Shown here: positions 24,770-36,800 of the stretch, piece by piece
How the letters are laid out: the number at the start of each line of letters is the position of its first letter
How positions within the stretch are numbered: the first letter of the stretch is position 1
Source: Verrucomicrobiia bacterium
Lineage (GTDB): Bacteria > Verrucomicrobiota > Verrucomicrobiia > Limisphaerales > JAEYXS01
DNA length: 64,000 nt
Reading direction: 5' to 3'
Assembly: GCA_036405135.1 (NCBI GenBank)
Contig: DASWYF010000038.1
Span: 1 to 64,000, forward strand
Notes under the pieces: model-generated
The model's input: the letters and a program-made list of their open reading frames with translations, nothing else
Databases searched by the model: none
What the model was told of the DNA's origin: nothing
Made by a program: the position numbers and the translations under genes

Positions 24770-27700
24770 TGAATTCGATACCGGAAAAAACTCATCTGAG
24801 TCGTATGAAACAGTTTTACCTTACTGTATTGTTGATGCTGGGGGTGGCGGCACCGCTCAAGGCGCAGCAATCCTATTATCTGATCTCCGGCACCGTGTCC
24901 AATCCGCCGCCCATCAATGCGACGACGGTTGAGAACATGGGGAACATCACAGCGGTCAACAGCAACTACTTTTATGGTGCTGTTTTCGATTTCCTCAATC
25001 TGGAGAACTTCATCAACCGGGGAAACATTTACGCCAGCCCCGGCATTGATTTCAGCAAGATCACCCTCTCTCCGGACGCCCGGGCGGCGAGCACGAGTTT
25101 CATCAACGAGCAGAATGTCTATGCAGACTTCCGCCTGCTGATCAATGCGAACACTGTGGAAAACCGCAACGGAGCACTCCTGGCCACTCCGCGCATCGGT
25201 TTGCTGGATATCAACGCGCAGTCGGTGGACCTGTTCGGCGGTCGAATTACGGCGGGTGATGGTACGACCTTCGGGAATGTGACAGAAGGCAGCATCTCGA
25301 TCCGCCGCAATAATAATTTCTTTTACCTGAATCCTGCCAATATCCGCGACGAATATTGGGGCTCGACCAATGGCGGCAACATCAGCCTTCCATTCATGAG
25401 CTTCGGCGGTGTCACACCATCGCACCGGACGTTTTTCCGGGGCACACCGCAAGGAAACACTTTCTTCCAATCGCTAGACGTTAATCCGTTCTTTAGCGGC
25501 GGTTCTTTCTTCCTGACCAACACGTTTCCCACGAACGGCTACCTCTTCTACGCCTCGACGAATAATTTCAATTTCATCAATAACACGACCATCCGGAACA
25601 CCATTCAGCTGGTCTTCATACGCACGAATGAATTCAGTCCGGACATCCAGGTCGCGTTCCCCTTCAGCACCAACAGTGCCGGGTTCGATGTCAACGACAT
25701 CGTGGTCCAGTTCGGAACCTCGGACGTAGATCCTGTCACCGGCCAGACCTTTCAGCGTTATCTGACGCTGCTTGATGAAAGCATGTTCCGGGCGCGCATG
25801 GGAACAGGTGGGGCCACAGACACACTCAATCTGCAGGCGAATGATGATCGCCCTGGCTACTTCCGCCCCTTGGCATATACTCTGGTGAGGAGTGATTTTG
25901 CCAGCGTTATACCTGCCCCGGTGGGTTTCCCTGTCTTTCCGGGCAGTTCCTTCGCAGTGCCTCCCATTCCCTATGTGGATGTGCTTTTCCCTGGATCCGG
26001 TAATTTCGACGACCGCTTTATCACCAATCAGGTCTCCCATGAATATTCTGCTTGGGGATTCGTTGTCAGTCCGCGTGATTTCGGAGGGGACTTGGGCATC
26101 GACCCGACCCTGTCTGATGCCACCAATTCACCCGGACGCATCAACATCAGCGGATCATCCTCAGACCTTTCCTACTCGACTCTTGTGGCTGACAACATGA
26201 TCTCCCTCAGCCTGACGAATGGTGTGGACCTGACAGGGGCAACGCTCTCAGCACCCAACATCAGAATCAAAGTGGCGGGCAACTCCAACACGATCATTTC
26301 GAACAACTTCCCGGATAACGTCACCCGCCTGAATGGTCAGGTGGCGGTATGGACTGGTGTATGGCAGATCGACCAACGGGTTACGAACACCTATATCGGC
26401 GGCTTTACCGGCTTGGTGGAGCATGCTTATCAGGTGATGATTTTGGACAATACGCTCAGCACCAATGCACCAGTCGTGCTGCGGGATTTCAATGTCCAGT
26501 CAACAGAGGTGACATTGGATGATACTCTGACTTTCGGAGGTAACCTGTTGATAGGCGGCAACTGCCTGCACATCCCGGCGACCGGATCGTTCAACTTGAA
26601 TTCCGAGAACACGGATTTCAACTCGACTGACGCTCCCAATCTCCGCTGCCTCATCAACGAGGGGACTTTCAATGTGCCGCTGTTGATCAACTTGGGGGTG
26701 GACCGCAGTCTGCCCTATTCAAACATCGTGAACCGGGGTTCGATGCTTTCTGGCTCTATCCTGATCCGCAGCGAGACCATCACCAACTCCGGCACTCTCT
26801 TTGCCGTTGCCGGTTCCTTGGGAATCACTGCCGGATCGAATTACCTGGAAGGCGGTATTTTGGGTGCATTCGGGGGTAACATCAATCTGGCTGGGGACCA
26901 TCTTTCCATGAGCAACGCCGTTATTTCGGCACCGCAGCAGTTGACAATGCGGTTTACGAACTTCTTCGGTGACAATGGGATCACCAATAACATTTTTGTC
27001 GGCAGCGGGTTCAGCCTGTTGACGCATCCAAACAAGGGTGACTTGATGGCAACGCGTCTGGAGACCACCGCCTCCACGACAGTTCCCCGTTTCCATGTCT
27101 GGAGGGGCGAAAACCGGGGGGCAACTCCCAGCGGCTATGCGAACAATACGGCCATCCAGCATTTGGTTTTGAATGGTGTGACGAATTGCCAGTTCCACTT
27201 CCAAGGCGCGGTTGCCAATTCGGCCCTGTATGTGAACTACTTGGAATTCCAAGGAGGCACGACGAATACCAACGGTCTGCACATCGCCAGCACCTTGGTG
27301 GTCAACCCGAACCTGACGATTTACTTCGCCGATTCAAATGTTCCGGAAGATAAACTGACCAATGCCTTCCCCGGTCGTCTTGTCTGGGTAGATCCGGCGA
27401 TCACAGCCGGACCAATGGTGGCTGTGCCACTCGTGGGCGGACAGTATATGCAACTCACCACGCGTGAATTCCAGACGATGCTCGCCCCAGGTGGCGACTA
27501 TGATGGCGATGGTGTGGCCAATGATCGTGACGATTCTCCGATGAGCGGCTTCACAGTGTCCAATGTCACATTGGTGAACGTCCCGCAGTTGACGGCTTTC
27601 ATCAAATGGCAGGCGGTGAAGGGGGTCACTTACACAATCGAGTACAGGGATGGCTTGGGCCAAGGGAATTGGCAGAGCCTCTATTCAATCACAGCGGTTG

Positions 27701-27780
27701 AAAACAGAGAGATCACAGCCGTGGACCTGCCGCCAGCGGGCGGTCAAAGGTTCTATCGGGTAAGGTTTACGGCTCAATGA
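24769..27780 (+). CDS. Secreted beta-helix-like surface protein with FYR tail
   Basis: A secreted protein of about 1,003 residues. A signal peptide begins at an internal Met (ATG 24805, FYLTVLLMLGVAAPLKAQ); the ATG at 24769 overlaps the previous stop and suggests translational coupling. The body is rich in short beta-strand turns with N-G/N-R corners (VENRNGALLATPR, ESITN-type strands), like the beta-helices of filamentous adhesins. Near the end come a Ca-binding-type DYDGDGVANDRDDSP and the shared tail (GVTYTIEYRDGLGQGNW ... QRFYRVRFTAQ). Residues about 640-760 alternate ITNSGTLFA and GGNINLAG-like motifs. Third gene of the operon. No enzymatic motif seen; an adhesin or matrix role is inferred. 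Confidence 0.65.
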   Translation: MNSIPEKTHLSRMKQFYLTVLLMLGVAAPLKAQQSYYLISGTVSNPPPINATTVENMGNITAVNSNYFYGAVFDFLNLENFINRGNIYASPGIDFSKITLSPDARAASTSFINEQNVYADFRLLINANTVENRNGALLATPRIGLLDINAQSVDLFGGRITAGDGTTFGNVTEGSISIRRNNNFFYLNPANIRDEYWGSTNGGNISLPFMSFGGVTPSHRTFFRGTPQGNTFFQSLDVNPFFSGGSFFLTNTFPTNGYLFYASTNNFNFINNTTIRNTIQLVFIRTNEFSPDIQVAFPFSTNSAGFDVNDIVVQFGTSDVDPVTGQTFQRYLTLLDESMFRARMGTGGATDTLNLQANDDRPGYFRPLAYTLVRSDFASVIPAPVGFPVFPGSSFAVPPIPYVDVLFPGSGNFDDRFITNQVSHEYSAWGFVVSPRDFGGDLGIDPTLSDATNSPGRINISGSSSDLSYSTLVADNMISLSLTNGVDLTGATLSAPNIRIKVAGNSNTIISNNFPDNVTRLNGQVAVWTGVWQIDQRVTNTYIGGFTGLVEHAYQVMILDNTLSTNAPVVLRDFNVQSTEVTLDDTLTFGGNLLIGGNCLHIPATGSFNLNSENTDFNSTDAPNLRCLINEGTFNVPLLINLGVDRSLPYSNIVNRGSMLSGSILIRSETITNSGTLFAVAGSLGITAGSNYLEGGILGAFGGNINLAGDHLSMSNAVISAPQQLTMRFTNFFGDNGITNNIFVGSGFSLLTHPNKGDLMATRLETTASTTVPRFHVWRGENRGATPSGYANNTAIQHLVLNGVTNCQFHFQGAVANSALYVNYLEFQGGTTNTNGLHIASTLVVNPNLTIYFADSNVPEDKLTNAFPGRLVWVDPAITAGPMVAVPLVGGQYMQLTTREFQTMLAPGGDYDGDGVANDRDDSPMSGFTVSNVTLVNVPQLTAFIKWQAVKGVTYTIEYRDGLGQGNWQSLYSITAVENREITAVDLPPAGGQRFYRVRFTAQ

Positions 27781-27821
27781 TTGAAACTGCTGACCGGAAG
27801 AAAAATTGCAATCGCCCAGAG

Positions 27822-27836
27822 GCCGCCAAAGGCGGC
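27822..27836 (+). repeat. Small hairpin before the giant gene
   Basis: GCCGCC, AAA, GGCGGC form a perfect 6-bp stem directly after the preceding gene. It lies between a possible TTG start (27781) and the more likely ATG start (27850) of the giant gene and could affect processing or translation. Confidence 0.4.
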
Positions 27837-27849
27837 AGGCAAAACAAAC

Positions 27850-30800
27850 ATGTTGTTTAAAAAGTTTATGTCACCACGTAGTTGTCAGTCCCAACCTTTG
27901 GCGGCTGGATGGCAGGGATGGATGCTGTTCCTCTGCTTTCTGACAGCGGTGTTGCCGGTTTCCACGGCCCGCGCCCAGACGAGTGTTAACAATAACATTT
28001 CTGGAGCCATCGAACTCGAAGGTAATTTTGGAACAACCACAGGGTCTATCCAGACAGGCGACAATAGGGAAGGTGGCCCGATGCCTCCAGTCGAACCGAA
28101 CCATGCAGGTGTCGGCGGCAATAAATCGGTATGGTATTACTGGCGTGCGCCTTTCACCGGCAGTGTTACATTCACCACGCACAGCTCAGGAACCACTTTC
28201 AATTCGGTTCTGGCTGTTTATGTTTCCAGCGCCGTTCCGGCATCTGTACCGTATTTTCCACCTAATGGTCCTTTGACGGCCACCGTGGCTTCCAATGATG
28301 ACGTAGTCGCTACCGGTCCTGCTCCGGGCAGTTATGTTCGTTTCAATGCAACGGTTGGCGTCAACTACTTCATTGCCGTTGATATCAACACTTTGGATGC
28401 CAGCTCACCCCGAAATTTTACGCTCTCGTGGGGACCTACTCCATCGAATGATGACTTCGCCACTCCGCAAAATCTGGGGAGCGCAGGCTCCGGATTCGTG
28501 CAGGGTACCAATACCCTGTATTCTTTCGAGGCGAACGAACCGTCGAACGGCAACGTGACTACGCCCCGCCATTCGGCTTGGTATCTTTGGACGGCACCCG
28601 CCAATGGCCCGGTCACTTTCTCCACGGATGCCGGTTCCGCGCTTACCACCTTCAATACCACGCTCGCTGTGTTCACCGGTGTAGACTTTACTTCGCCTTT
28701 GGCGGTGGTGGATCAAGATGATAATACTGGTCTTAACAACAGCAGCGTCGTCAACTTCAATGCGACAGCGGGAACGCAATATCGCATCGTGGTGGATGGT
28801 GCCAACAATTCGACCGGATTGTTTGCGATGTATTGGTCGCAAGGAACGGCGGCCACGCCAAACAATGACAATTTTGCGAACGCACAGTTGTTGACCGGGG
28901 CAGGTGGCACCCGATTCAGCAACAACTTCAATTCTACTGTGGAAGCTGGGGAACCGGCCCATGCCGGTTTAGCTCCCGCTACCACTGTGTGGTATCGCTG
29001 GCTGGCACCAAGTTCCGGCAAAGTGGTATTCTCCACCTTCACCCCCAGTGCGGAAACGACGTTTGATACGGTGCTGGCGGTATATCAAGGGACGACTCTG
29101 AGTGGCTTGCGCACAATCGTTTCCAATAACGATTATGCCGCCCAGTTGAGTCCCCAAAGTTTCTTGGAGTTTGAGGCGACCGCCGGACAGCTCTATTATA
29201 TCGCCGTGGGCGGACGCACCTCCAGTTCCACCGGCTTTTTCCGGCTGAACTACAGCTTGGGTGGTTATGCCGGTACCTTTGGCTTCACGCAAAGTGTCTA
29301 TGAAGCGAACGAGAACGAAGGAACGGCGGCGGCGAACAGCAACATGCGCCCGCACGATATTCCGGGTGCGCGCATTACGATCACGCGCCGGGATGGCTAC
29401 AGCGGCAGGATGATTGTCAAATACCGGGTGTTGGACACGGCCACGGCAACGAACGGTCTGCATTATTCCTTCCCGGCAACCGATCCGACCTCGGAGGATA
29501 CGGCTGGCGGCTTTGCCTTCAGGACCTACACCAATTCCGTGATTTTCGATGACTGGCAGACCAGCGCAAGTTTTCTGGTGGTCCCGGCAAACAATGGAAG
29601 CCCGAGCGGCCAAGATTTTAATCAGGGAGTTGACCCTACGGTGGGTTTTGCCATTGTCAGTGTCACCCCTGCACCAGGTGAATCCCCCCTGATCATTCCG
29701 CCCTCCGTGGATGTGTTCCGTAATACTTCCCGCCTGGAGATCTACGATGATGATACCTTGGCGAACATTGAAAAAGTTCACCTTCAGGTGAGTGAGTCTC
29801 AGACCCAGGCTACGGTGCGCGTGTTCCGCCGGACTAACCCAGCGGGAAATGCTACCCGATATCAGATCAACGGTAATCACCATACCTACCGCAACAGTCC
29901 AAACAACGCTGCTGCTCCGGCGAACAACGCCTTTTCTTTGTCTGCCGGTTCTGATTACGCGAAACCCAGCACTCCTAACACCATCCCTGATATCGATTTC
30001 ACCACGACCGCCGGCGTCATCGACTGGCAAGCTGTAGGCGTTCAAACAGATATCAATATTCCCCTCAATAACGATTTGTTGGTCGAGTTCAACGAGGATT
30101 TCCGTTTCGACCTTTGGAATAATACGGCTGGTGGTGAGGCCCGCACATGGGGGCAAACGGATCATTGCTATGTCACCATCGTGACGGATGACAGCATTAC
30201 GGCTGAACAGGCGGCTGGCGCAGTAGATCCCTCCTACAACCGGGATTACTTCAACCTGACCACGCCTCCTTTCAACCCGACTCCGGGTGCCAATGACATG
30301 GTGCATGCCGTGGCTGTTGACAGCAATCAACAGGCGATCGTCGGTGGTGACTTTACCGCTGTCAATTCAGATACCCGGTTCCCTCGCTTGGCGCGCATGA
30401 CGGCTGCTGGCGTGGTTGATCCGGCTTTTAACGTTGGCACGGGCCCTAATTCATCGGTTTTGGCGATCAAGACGTCTGGAACCTCCGTGTTCATCGCCGG
30501 TAAATTCACGTCTTACAATTCCATCCAGCGCAAAGGCGTCGCCAAGATTCTGCCTTCAGGTGCCATTGACGGTTCATTCAATCCTCAAGCTGCGGTAGCC
30601 GATCCGTTTGCCACGCCGATCCGGGCTATCGATGCCTATCCGGCCGGCACCAATACGGACAGCGGCAAGCTGATCGTGGCCGGTGATTTCACTGAATTCA
30701 ACGGCGAACAATTGAACCGGATCGCCCGCTTGAATGCCAACGGCACGCTGGATACCGCCTCGTTTAATCCGAATGGCGGCGCCAACGGCCCTATTTATGC

Positions 30801-33800
30801 GGTGAAAATCATCACCGGAATCAATCCTGCCTTGGAAGGGAAGATACTCGTAGGCGGTGACTTCACCACTTTCGGTGGATTGCCCCGCCGTGGTATTGTC
30901 CGTTTGAATTCCAATGGTTCAGTGGACGTGAACTTCAATCCTGGCAACGGTGCCGATGGTATCGTTTACGCGGTCGATTATACTGCGGATGGTGGCGTGA
31001 TCATCGGCGGTGCCTTCGGCACGGTTGATCTCCGGAGCCGTTCGCGCGTGGCTCGTTTCACCTCCACTGGTGCCTTGGATCAGAACTTTGACATCGGCAG
31101 TGGTGCGGATGACACTGTTTACAGCGTGGTGGTGGAACCAGTATCCGATCGCATCCTTTTGGGCGGTCTATTCCGTTCGTTCAACCAAGTGCGTCGTGCG
31201 GGCATGGCACGCTTGCTGCCAAATGGCTATCTGGACACCGAATTCATGGAGATCGCTTACAACCACTATGCTGGTTTGCACATGCGCTTTAGTCCCTATG
31301 CGGAGGCTAAACCATTCGTCCGTAGCATGGCGTTGCAAGCGGATGGGAATATCATGATCGGTGGTTCCTTCCAGCGGGTGGGTGGCGGTAATCGCAATAC
31401 GGTGGCAGAGACGCAAAGCCCCACACCTTCGTTGCTTTCTCCTTGGCGCGCGATCCGGGCTGGTGTGGAAGTGCCCATCGTCACGCCCACATGGATTCAC
31501 CGCGATGACGTCCGTAATCGTTACAACTTTGCACGAGTCATGGGTGGAAACACTCCTGGACCGGGTAACATCGGCTTTACCCAGACGAACTACGCTGCAG
31601 ATGAAAAGGGTGGCCAATTTTTCATCACCCTCTCCCGTGAAAACACGGCTCCTAATGCACTGAGCGAAGGTTTCGTGTCCTTCAGCACGTTTGATCTGGC
31701 ACCTGGGCCGGGAGTTGCTGTGGGCGGTTCAGACTACGGAACGACCAACAGCCTGCCACGCTGGCAGAATACTTGGCCGGGAAGTGCGATTGTACGCATG
31801 GTGTCTGAATCCCAAACCGGGCCGAATAATAACGTTTTGCAAGCCACCCGTGTTTACGTGGGTATAGTAGATGATGCGGCCATCGAAGGTGATGAGTCAT
31901 TCCAGGTTCAACTGACCAACCCCAAACCTGATCTGTTGCTGGGCGGCACGATTGGTGGCCGGTCACCTTTCTATTGGTCTTCTTCCGGCATCCTTGAAGG
32001 TGAAAACATACCTATCGGTGTAGCATTGGGCCGGACCACGGCCTTGGTGGATGTGATTGATGATGATTTTGAACCGAGCTTCATCGCATTCAAACAGACC
32101 AAATACAGCGTCACGGAAAATGGTACGCAAGCAGTCATTGAAGTAGTGCGTTCGGGTAGCACTGCCCGTTCGATCTCGGTGGACTATCTGGCAACCGAGC
32201 ATCTGGGTGCTGCTTCTCCCGCTCCCTATTTTGAGTATGAGCAAGCTGCCTCCGCCGGTCTGGACTTTACGGGTGTCTCTGGTCGTCTGACCTTCGGGCC
32301 AGGCCAGACTTCGGCGACCTTTACGGTCCCGATTTTCAACGATGTCACGGCGGAAGGTGATGAAAGCATCAACCTTTACCTCTTGAACATCAGCCAAGGA
32401 AGCAGTTTTGCCACCAGCGCACAGACATTGGATAATACTGTCGATACGGGTACAGAGACCCTGACGGCGATCGCTCACGGATTATACAATGATTCCTTGG
32501 TGCGTTTCAGCACTTCAGGCGGTGCTTTGCCGGGAGGTTTGTCTCCCAATATCGATTACTACGTCATCGTGAAGACCCGTGACACGTTCCAAGTCTCCAC
32601 TTCTCCTGGTGGCACGCCCGTCAATTTGACCTCCAACGGCAACAATGCCCAAGTAAATACCATCCTCAGTTTGGCGCGTTTGGACATTTACGACAATGAC
32701 TTCTCTGCTGGCGCTTTTCGTTTCAGCACCACTACCCGGTATACGACCTCCGAGAATGGCGGCTCTGTGGTGGTCACGGTGGAACGAACCGGTGGTAACG
32801 TCGGTCAGGTGGCGGTTGATTTCCGCACTTTGAACAACACTGCCATCGCCGGGATGGATTATGTGACGAACTTCACCACCCTCACATGGAACAGTCTGGA
32901 TTCCACCCCCAAGACGATAACCTTGACCATTCTGGACGACTCTGCTGCGGATGGGGTAGACAAGTCGTTCTTGTTGCAGTTGTCCAATGCCCGTCGTCTT
33001 TCTGGCTCTGGTGTGGCCCCGCAACTCGCGGGTGTGAATCCGGTTCCAGTGCTGATCCAGGAGAATGACCGGTTTGGCGTCATCGGTTTTGCGCTTAACC
33101 AGTTCAATGTGAGCGAAGGTGGTGGCAAGGCATTGATCACGGTGACTCGAAGCAATGGTGTAGCGGGGCAGCAAGCCGTGACGTACACAACTGTGCCTTC
33201 TGGTACGGCTCGTCCGGTTTACCGGATGGATGCCTCACTCGCCACGTCAGTGAATGCAGCGGGCAACCGATTGCTCATCACCCGTCATGGGTTGGCCAAT
33301 GGAACTTTGGTGCGGTTCACTTCCGGCACGCCTCCAGATGGTACGCTTGTGAATGAAGATTATCTCGTGGCCAATGCCACGACGGATGACTTCCAACTGT
33401 TGGATGCGGATACAGGTGTCATACTCGACATCGGACTGGCGGCGACCAGTGATACAGCGCAACTGAATGCCTATTACGCGTTTGATGCCAAGAATGCCGC
33501 GGTCGTTGTGGATGCTGCAGATGAAATCGTCTATCCGGGACATCCGTTCCAAAATGGTGACCAGATTGAATTCAGCACCGTGATCGTCAATGGTCTCCCG
33601 GTGGGCGTGAATTCTGGACAGACATATTATGTTGTCGGCCGTGACAATAACAGTTTTCAGGTGAGCTTCATACCGAATGGAAGCCCGGTTTCCATTGCGC
33701 CGTCCACCGCTGTAACGGTATCCGGCACGGCTTACACCGTCATACATGTAAACGATCACTACTATGTCCATACGACTGGGACACTGCTCTTGGATCCGTT

Positions 33801-36800
33801 GGTGACCAGCACGAACTTCACCGTTGATCTGGTGGACAATCTGGTCCAAAACCCGAACATCAACAGCACATTCAACCGCACGGTCGTGCTACAATTGACG
33901 GATTCGGGAGATGCGGGCGGCATCGATGCATCTATTTTGCGCATAGTCGATGACGAGAACATCAATGAACCTGCCGGCGCAGTGGATACCACTTACAATT
34001 CGGATGCTGGTCCTGATGGTTTTGTGTATGCCATGGCCCTGTTGAGTGATGAGCGCCTGATCATTGGCGGTGATTTCACCTCTGTGAATGGGTTGGCAAG
34101 CGGCCGTCTGGCCCGCCTTAAGACGGATGGCAATCTGGACTCGGGCTTCAATGTAGGCACCGGTGCCAATGATTCGATCCGGTCCATCATCATTCAAGAT
34201 GACAGCCGGATGCTCATCAGCGGTCTTTTCACCGATTATAACGGTTTGAGCCGGGCGCATGTGGCCCGTGTGAACATTGACGGCACCTTGGATACTTCAT
34301 TTGATCCGGGTTCAGGGGCCAACAATCCGATTTATGCGTTGGGTCTGGTTCGTTCCGGAAGTCTCAAGGGCAAGGTGATAGTTGGCGGCAGCTTCTCTAC
34401 GATGGGCGGATTTGCCCGTCCGTATGTGGCCCGTCTGGACACTAACGGTGTGGTGGATCAGACATTCAACACTGGCAGCGGCCCGAATGGGACGGTTTTT
34501 GCCACGCTCGTGCAGGATGACGGCAAGGTGATCATCGGCGGCGATTTCACCACGGTTAATCTGAAGCCGGCTCCTTATTTGGCCCGCTTGAACACGGATG
34601 GTTCGCTGGATACGAACTTTACGGCGAATATCAATTTCAATGCATCGGTCCGCTCTCTGGCACTGCAGAGCGACGGCAAGATGGTGGTGGGCGGTTACTT
34701 CACCGTGACCAACCTGCTCGGTGAAACGAACAGATACATCACCCGTATCAACACAGATGGCAGCAATGACTTCAGCTTTAATCCCGAAGGCGGCGGTGAT
34801 GCTCCGGTCTTGGCGCTGGCGTTGCAATTGGACGGTAAGATATTGGTGGGTGGCGATTTTCAGAAGTTTTCCAATGTTACACGTCGTCGTCTCACCCGTC
34901 TTAACCCGGATGGCACCAAGGACGTGAATATCAATTTCGGCACCGGTGCGAACAATTTCGTTTCCGCACTGCAAGTGCAGCCTTCGGACGGTCGCCTCAT
35001 CGTGGGCGGCGGTTTCACCCGGTTCAATGATGAGGACAAGAACTATCTTGCCCGCATTTATGGTGGCGTTTTGGGCGGCCGTGGGGCGCTTGAATTCGCT
35101 GTGGCGGCCATGACAATCTCCGAGAGTCAGACAAATACTTTGGTGACTGTTCGCCGCACAGGCGGCACGGAAGGAACTGTTCGGGCCAATTATTACAGCC
35201 GGACCGGCACCGCCACTGAGGATATAGATTACCTGGCCTTGTCGGTGACGAATGTGGTTGAGTTCGCACCAGGTGAGACAGAGAAGCAAATCTCAGTGGT
35301 ATTGCTGCCAGACAGTTTGCCTGAGGGCTTGGAAACCCTTGATCTGGTGTTGTCGGCCTTGGATCCGATGGATCCCTTCTATGCTCCTTTGGGCAATCAG
35401 CCTGAAACGACTTTGAGCATCGCTGATAATGATAGCGAGATCGCGTTCGGACAGTTGCAGATGAGCGTGTCTGAGAGCGATGCGACGGGCCAGTTGCTTG
35501 TGCCTATCATCCGTTCATTTGCGCTTGATGGCACGGTCACCATCCGTTTGGTTTCCAGCAATTTCACGGCCACGGCGGGGACAGACTTTGTGGGGATTAA
35601 CCAACTGGTCACGTTCCAACCCGGTGAAACCATCAAGAATGTGGCTGTAAATATCCTGCCGGACATCATTGAGGAGGGTAATGAAATCTTCTATCTGCGG
35701 CTGGAGAAGAACCCGCTGGATCCCGATGGCCGCATCTCCACGACTGCATTTGAAACGGAGATCACCATCATAGATGATGATTTCTTCCCCGGAACTATCC
35801 AGTTCTCGAGCGCCTTGTTCAATGTGGATGAAAACGCCGGTTTCGCATTCCTTACCGTCGTCCGCACTAACGGCAGTTCCGGTCTGGTCACGGTGAACTA
35901 TACCACCGGTGATGTGAATGACGCCGTGGGCGGTTCGAGTACCAACCCGCCGAACGATTTCCTGCATACCAATGGCTCGATAGCGTTTGCTGATGGCGAA
36001 ATCATCAAGACGATCCGGGTGCCGATTCTGCCGGACAGCAATACCCAGGAGACCAATGAAATCTTCCAGGTGACTTTGTCCGGCGCCACCGGCGGAGCCT
36101 CATTGGGATTCCCCAATCCGACCACGGTTTCCATCGCCAACAACAACTCTGCCGTGTTCGGCACCTTCGTCTTGCAGATCAACCCGACCATCAATGAAGG
36201 CGATCCGGCATTGTTGGTTTCCGTGCTGCTGAACAACCGCATTACGAATGCGACCGTGATGGTGGACTATGATACCTTGCCTGGAACGGCGGGAACCAAT
36301 GATTTCACACCGACGACTGGCCAACTGACCTTCGTGGACGGTGTAAGCAGCAATGGGTTCTTGGTGCCGATCCTGAATGACGGACTGGTGGAATCCAACG
36401 AAGTGTTCCAAATCGTGTTACGGAATGCGCAACCTTCAGGGGGACCTTCCATCGGAACACTTTCCAGCAACGTGACCATCGTCAGCACCAACATGCTGGC
36501 TGGCACAGTGGTATTTACCCAAGCCCAATATACGGCTGATGAAGGTGCGGGTGTGCTGCAAGTAGTTCTCGCGCGCACAAACGGCTACACTGGCTTGATT
36601 GCTGTGGATATCACTTTGAGCGATCTGCAGGCCAAGGGGTACATCAGTGGCTCGCCGGTTGGTTTTGACTACACCAATACCACCACAGTTACACCTATCA
36701 TCGTGACTTGGAATGACGGGGACATTGACGACAAGACGGTCAACATCCCGTTGATCAATGACAGTGTGGTGGAGGCCGATGAGGGCTTCCGCATCGTATT

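Noticed and set aside
27781-27849. TTG start of the giant gene at 27781
   Set aside because: The added residues precede a proper signal peptide and include a hairpin; ATG 27850 is more likely, though the TTG cannot be excluded.
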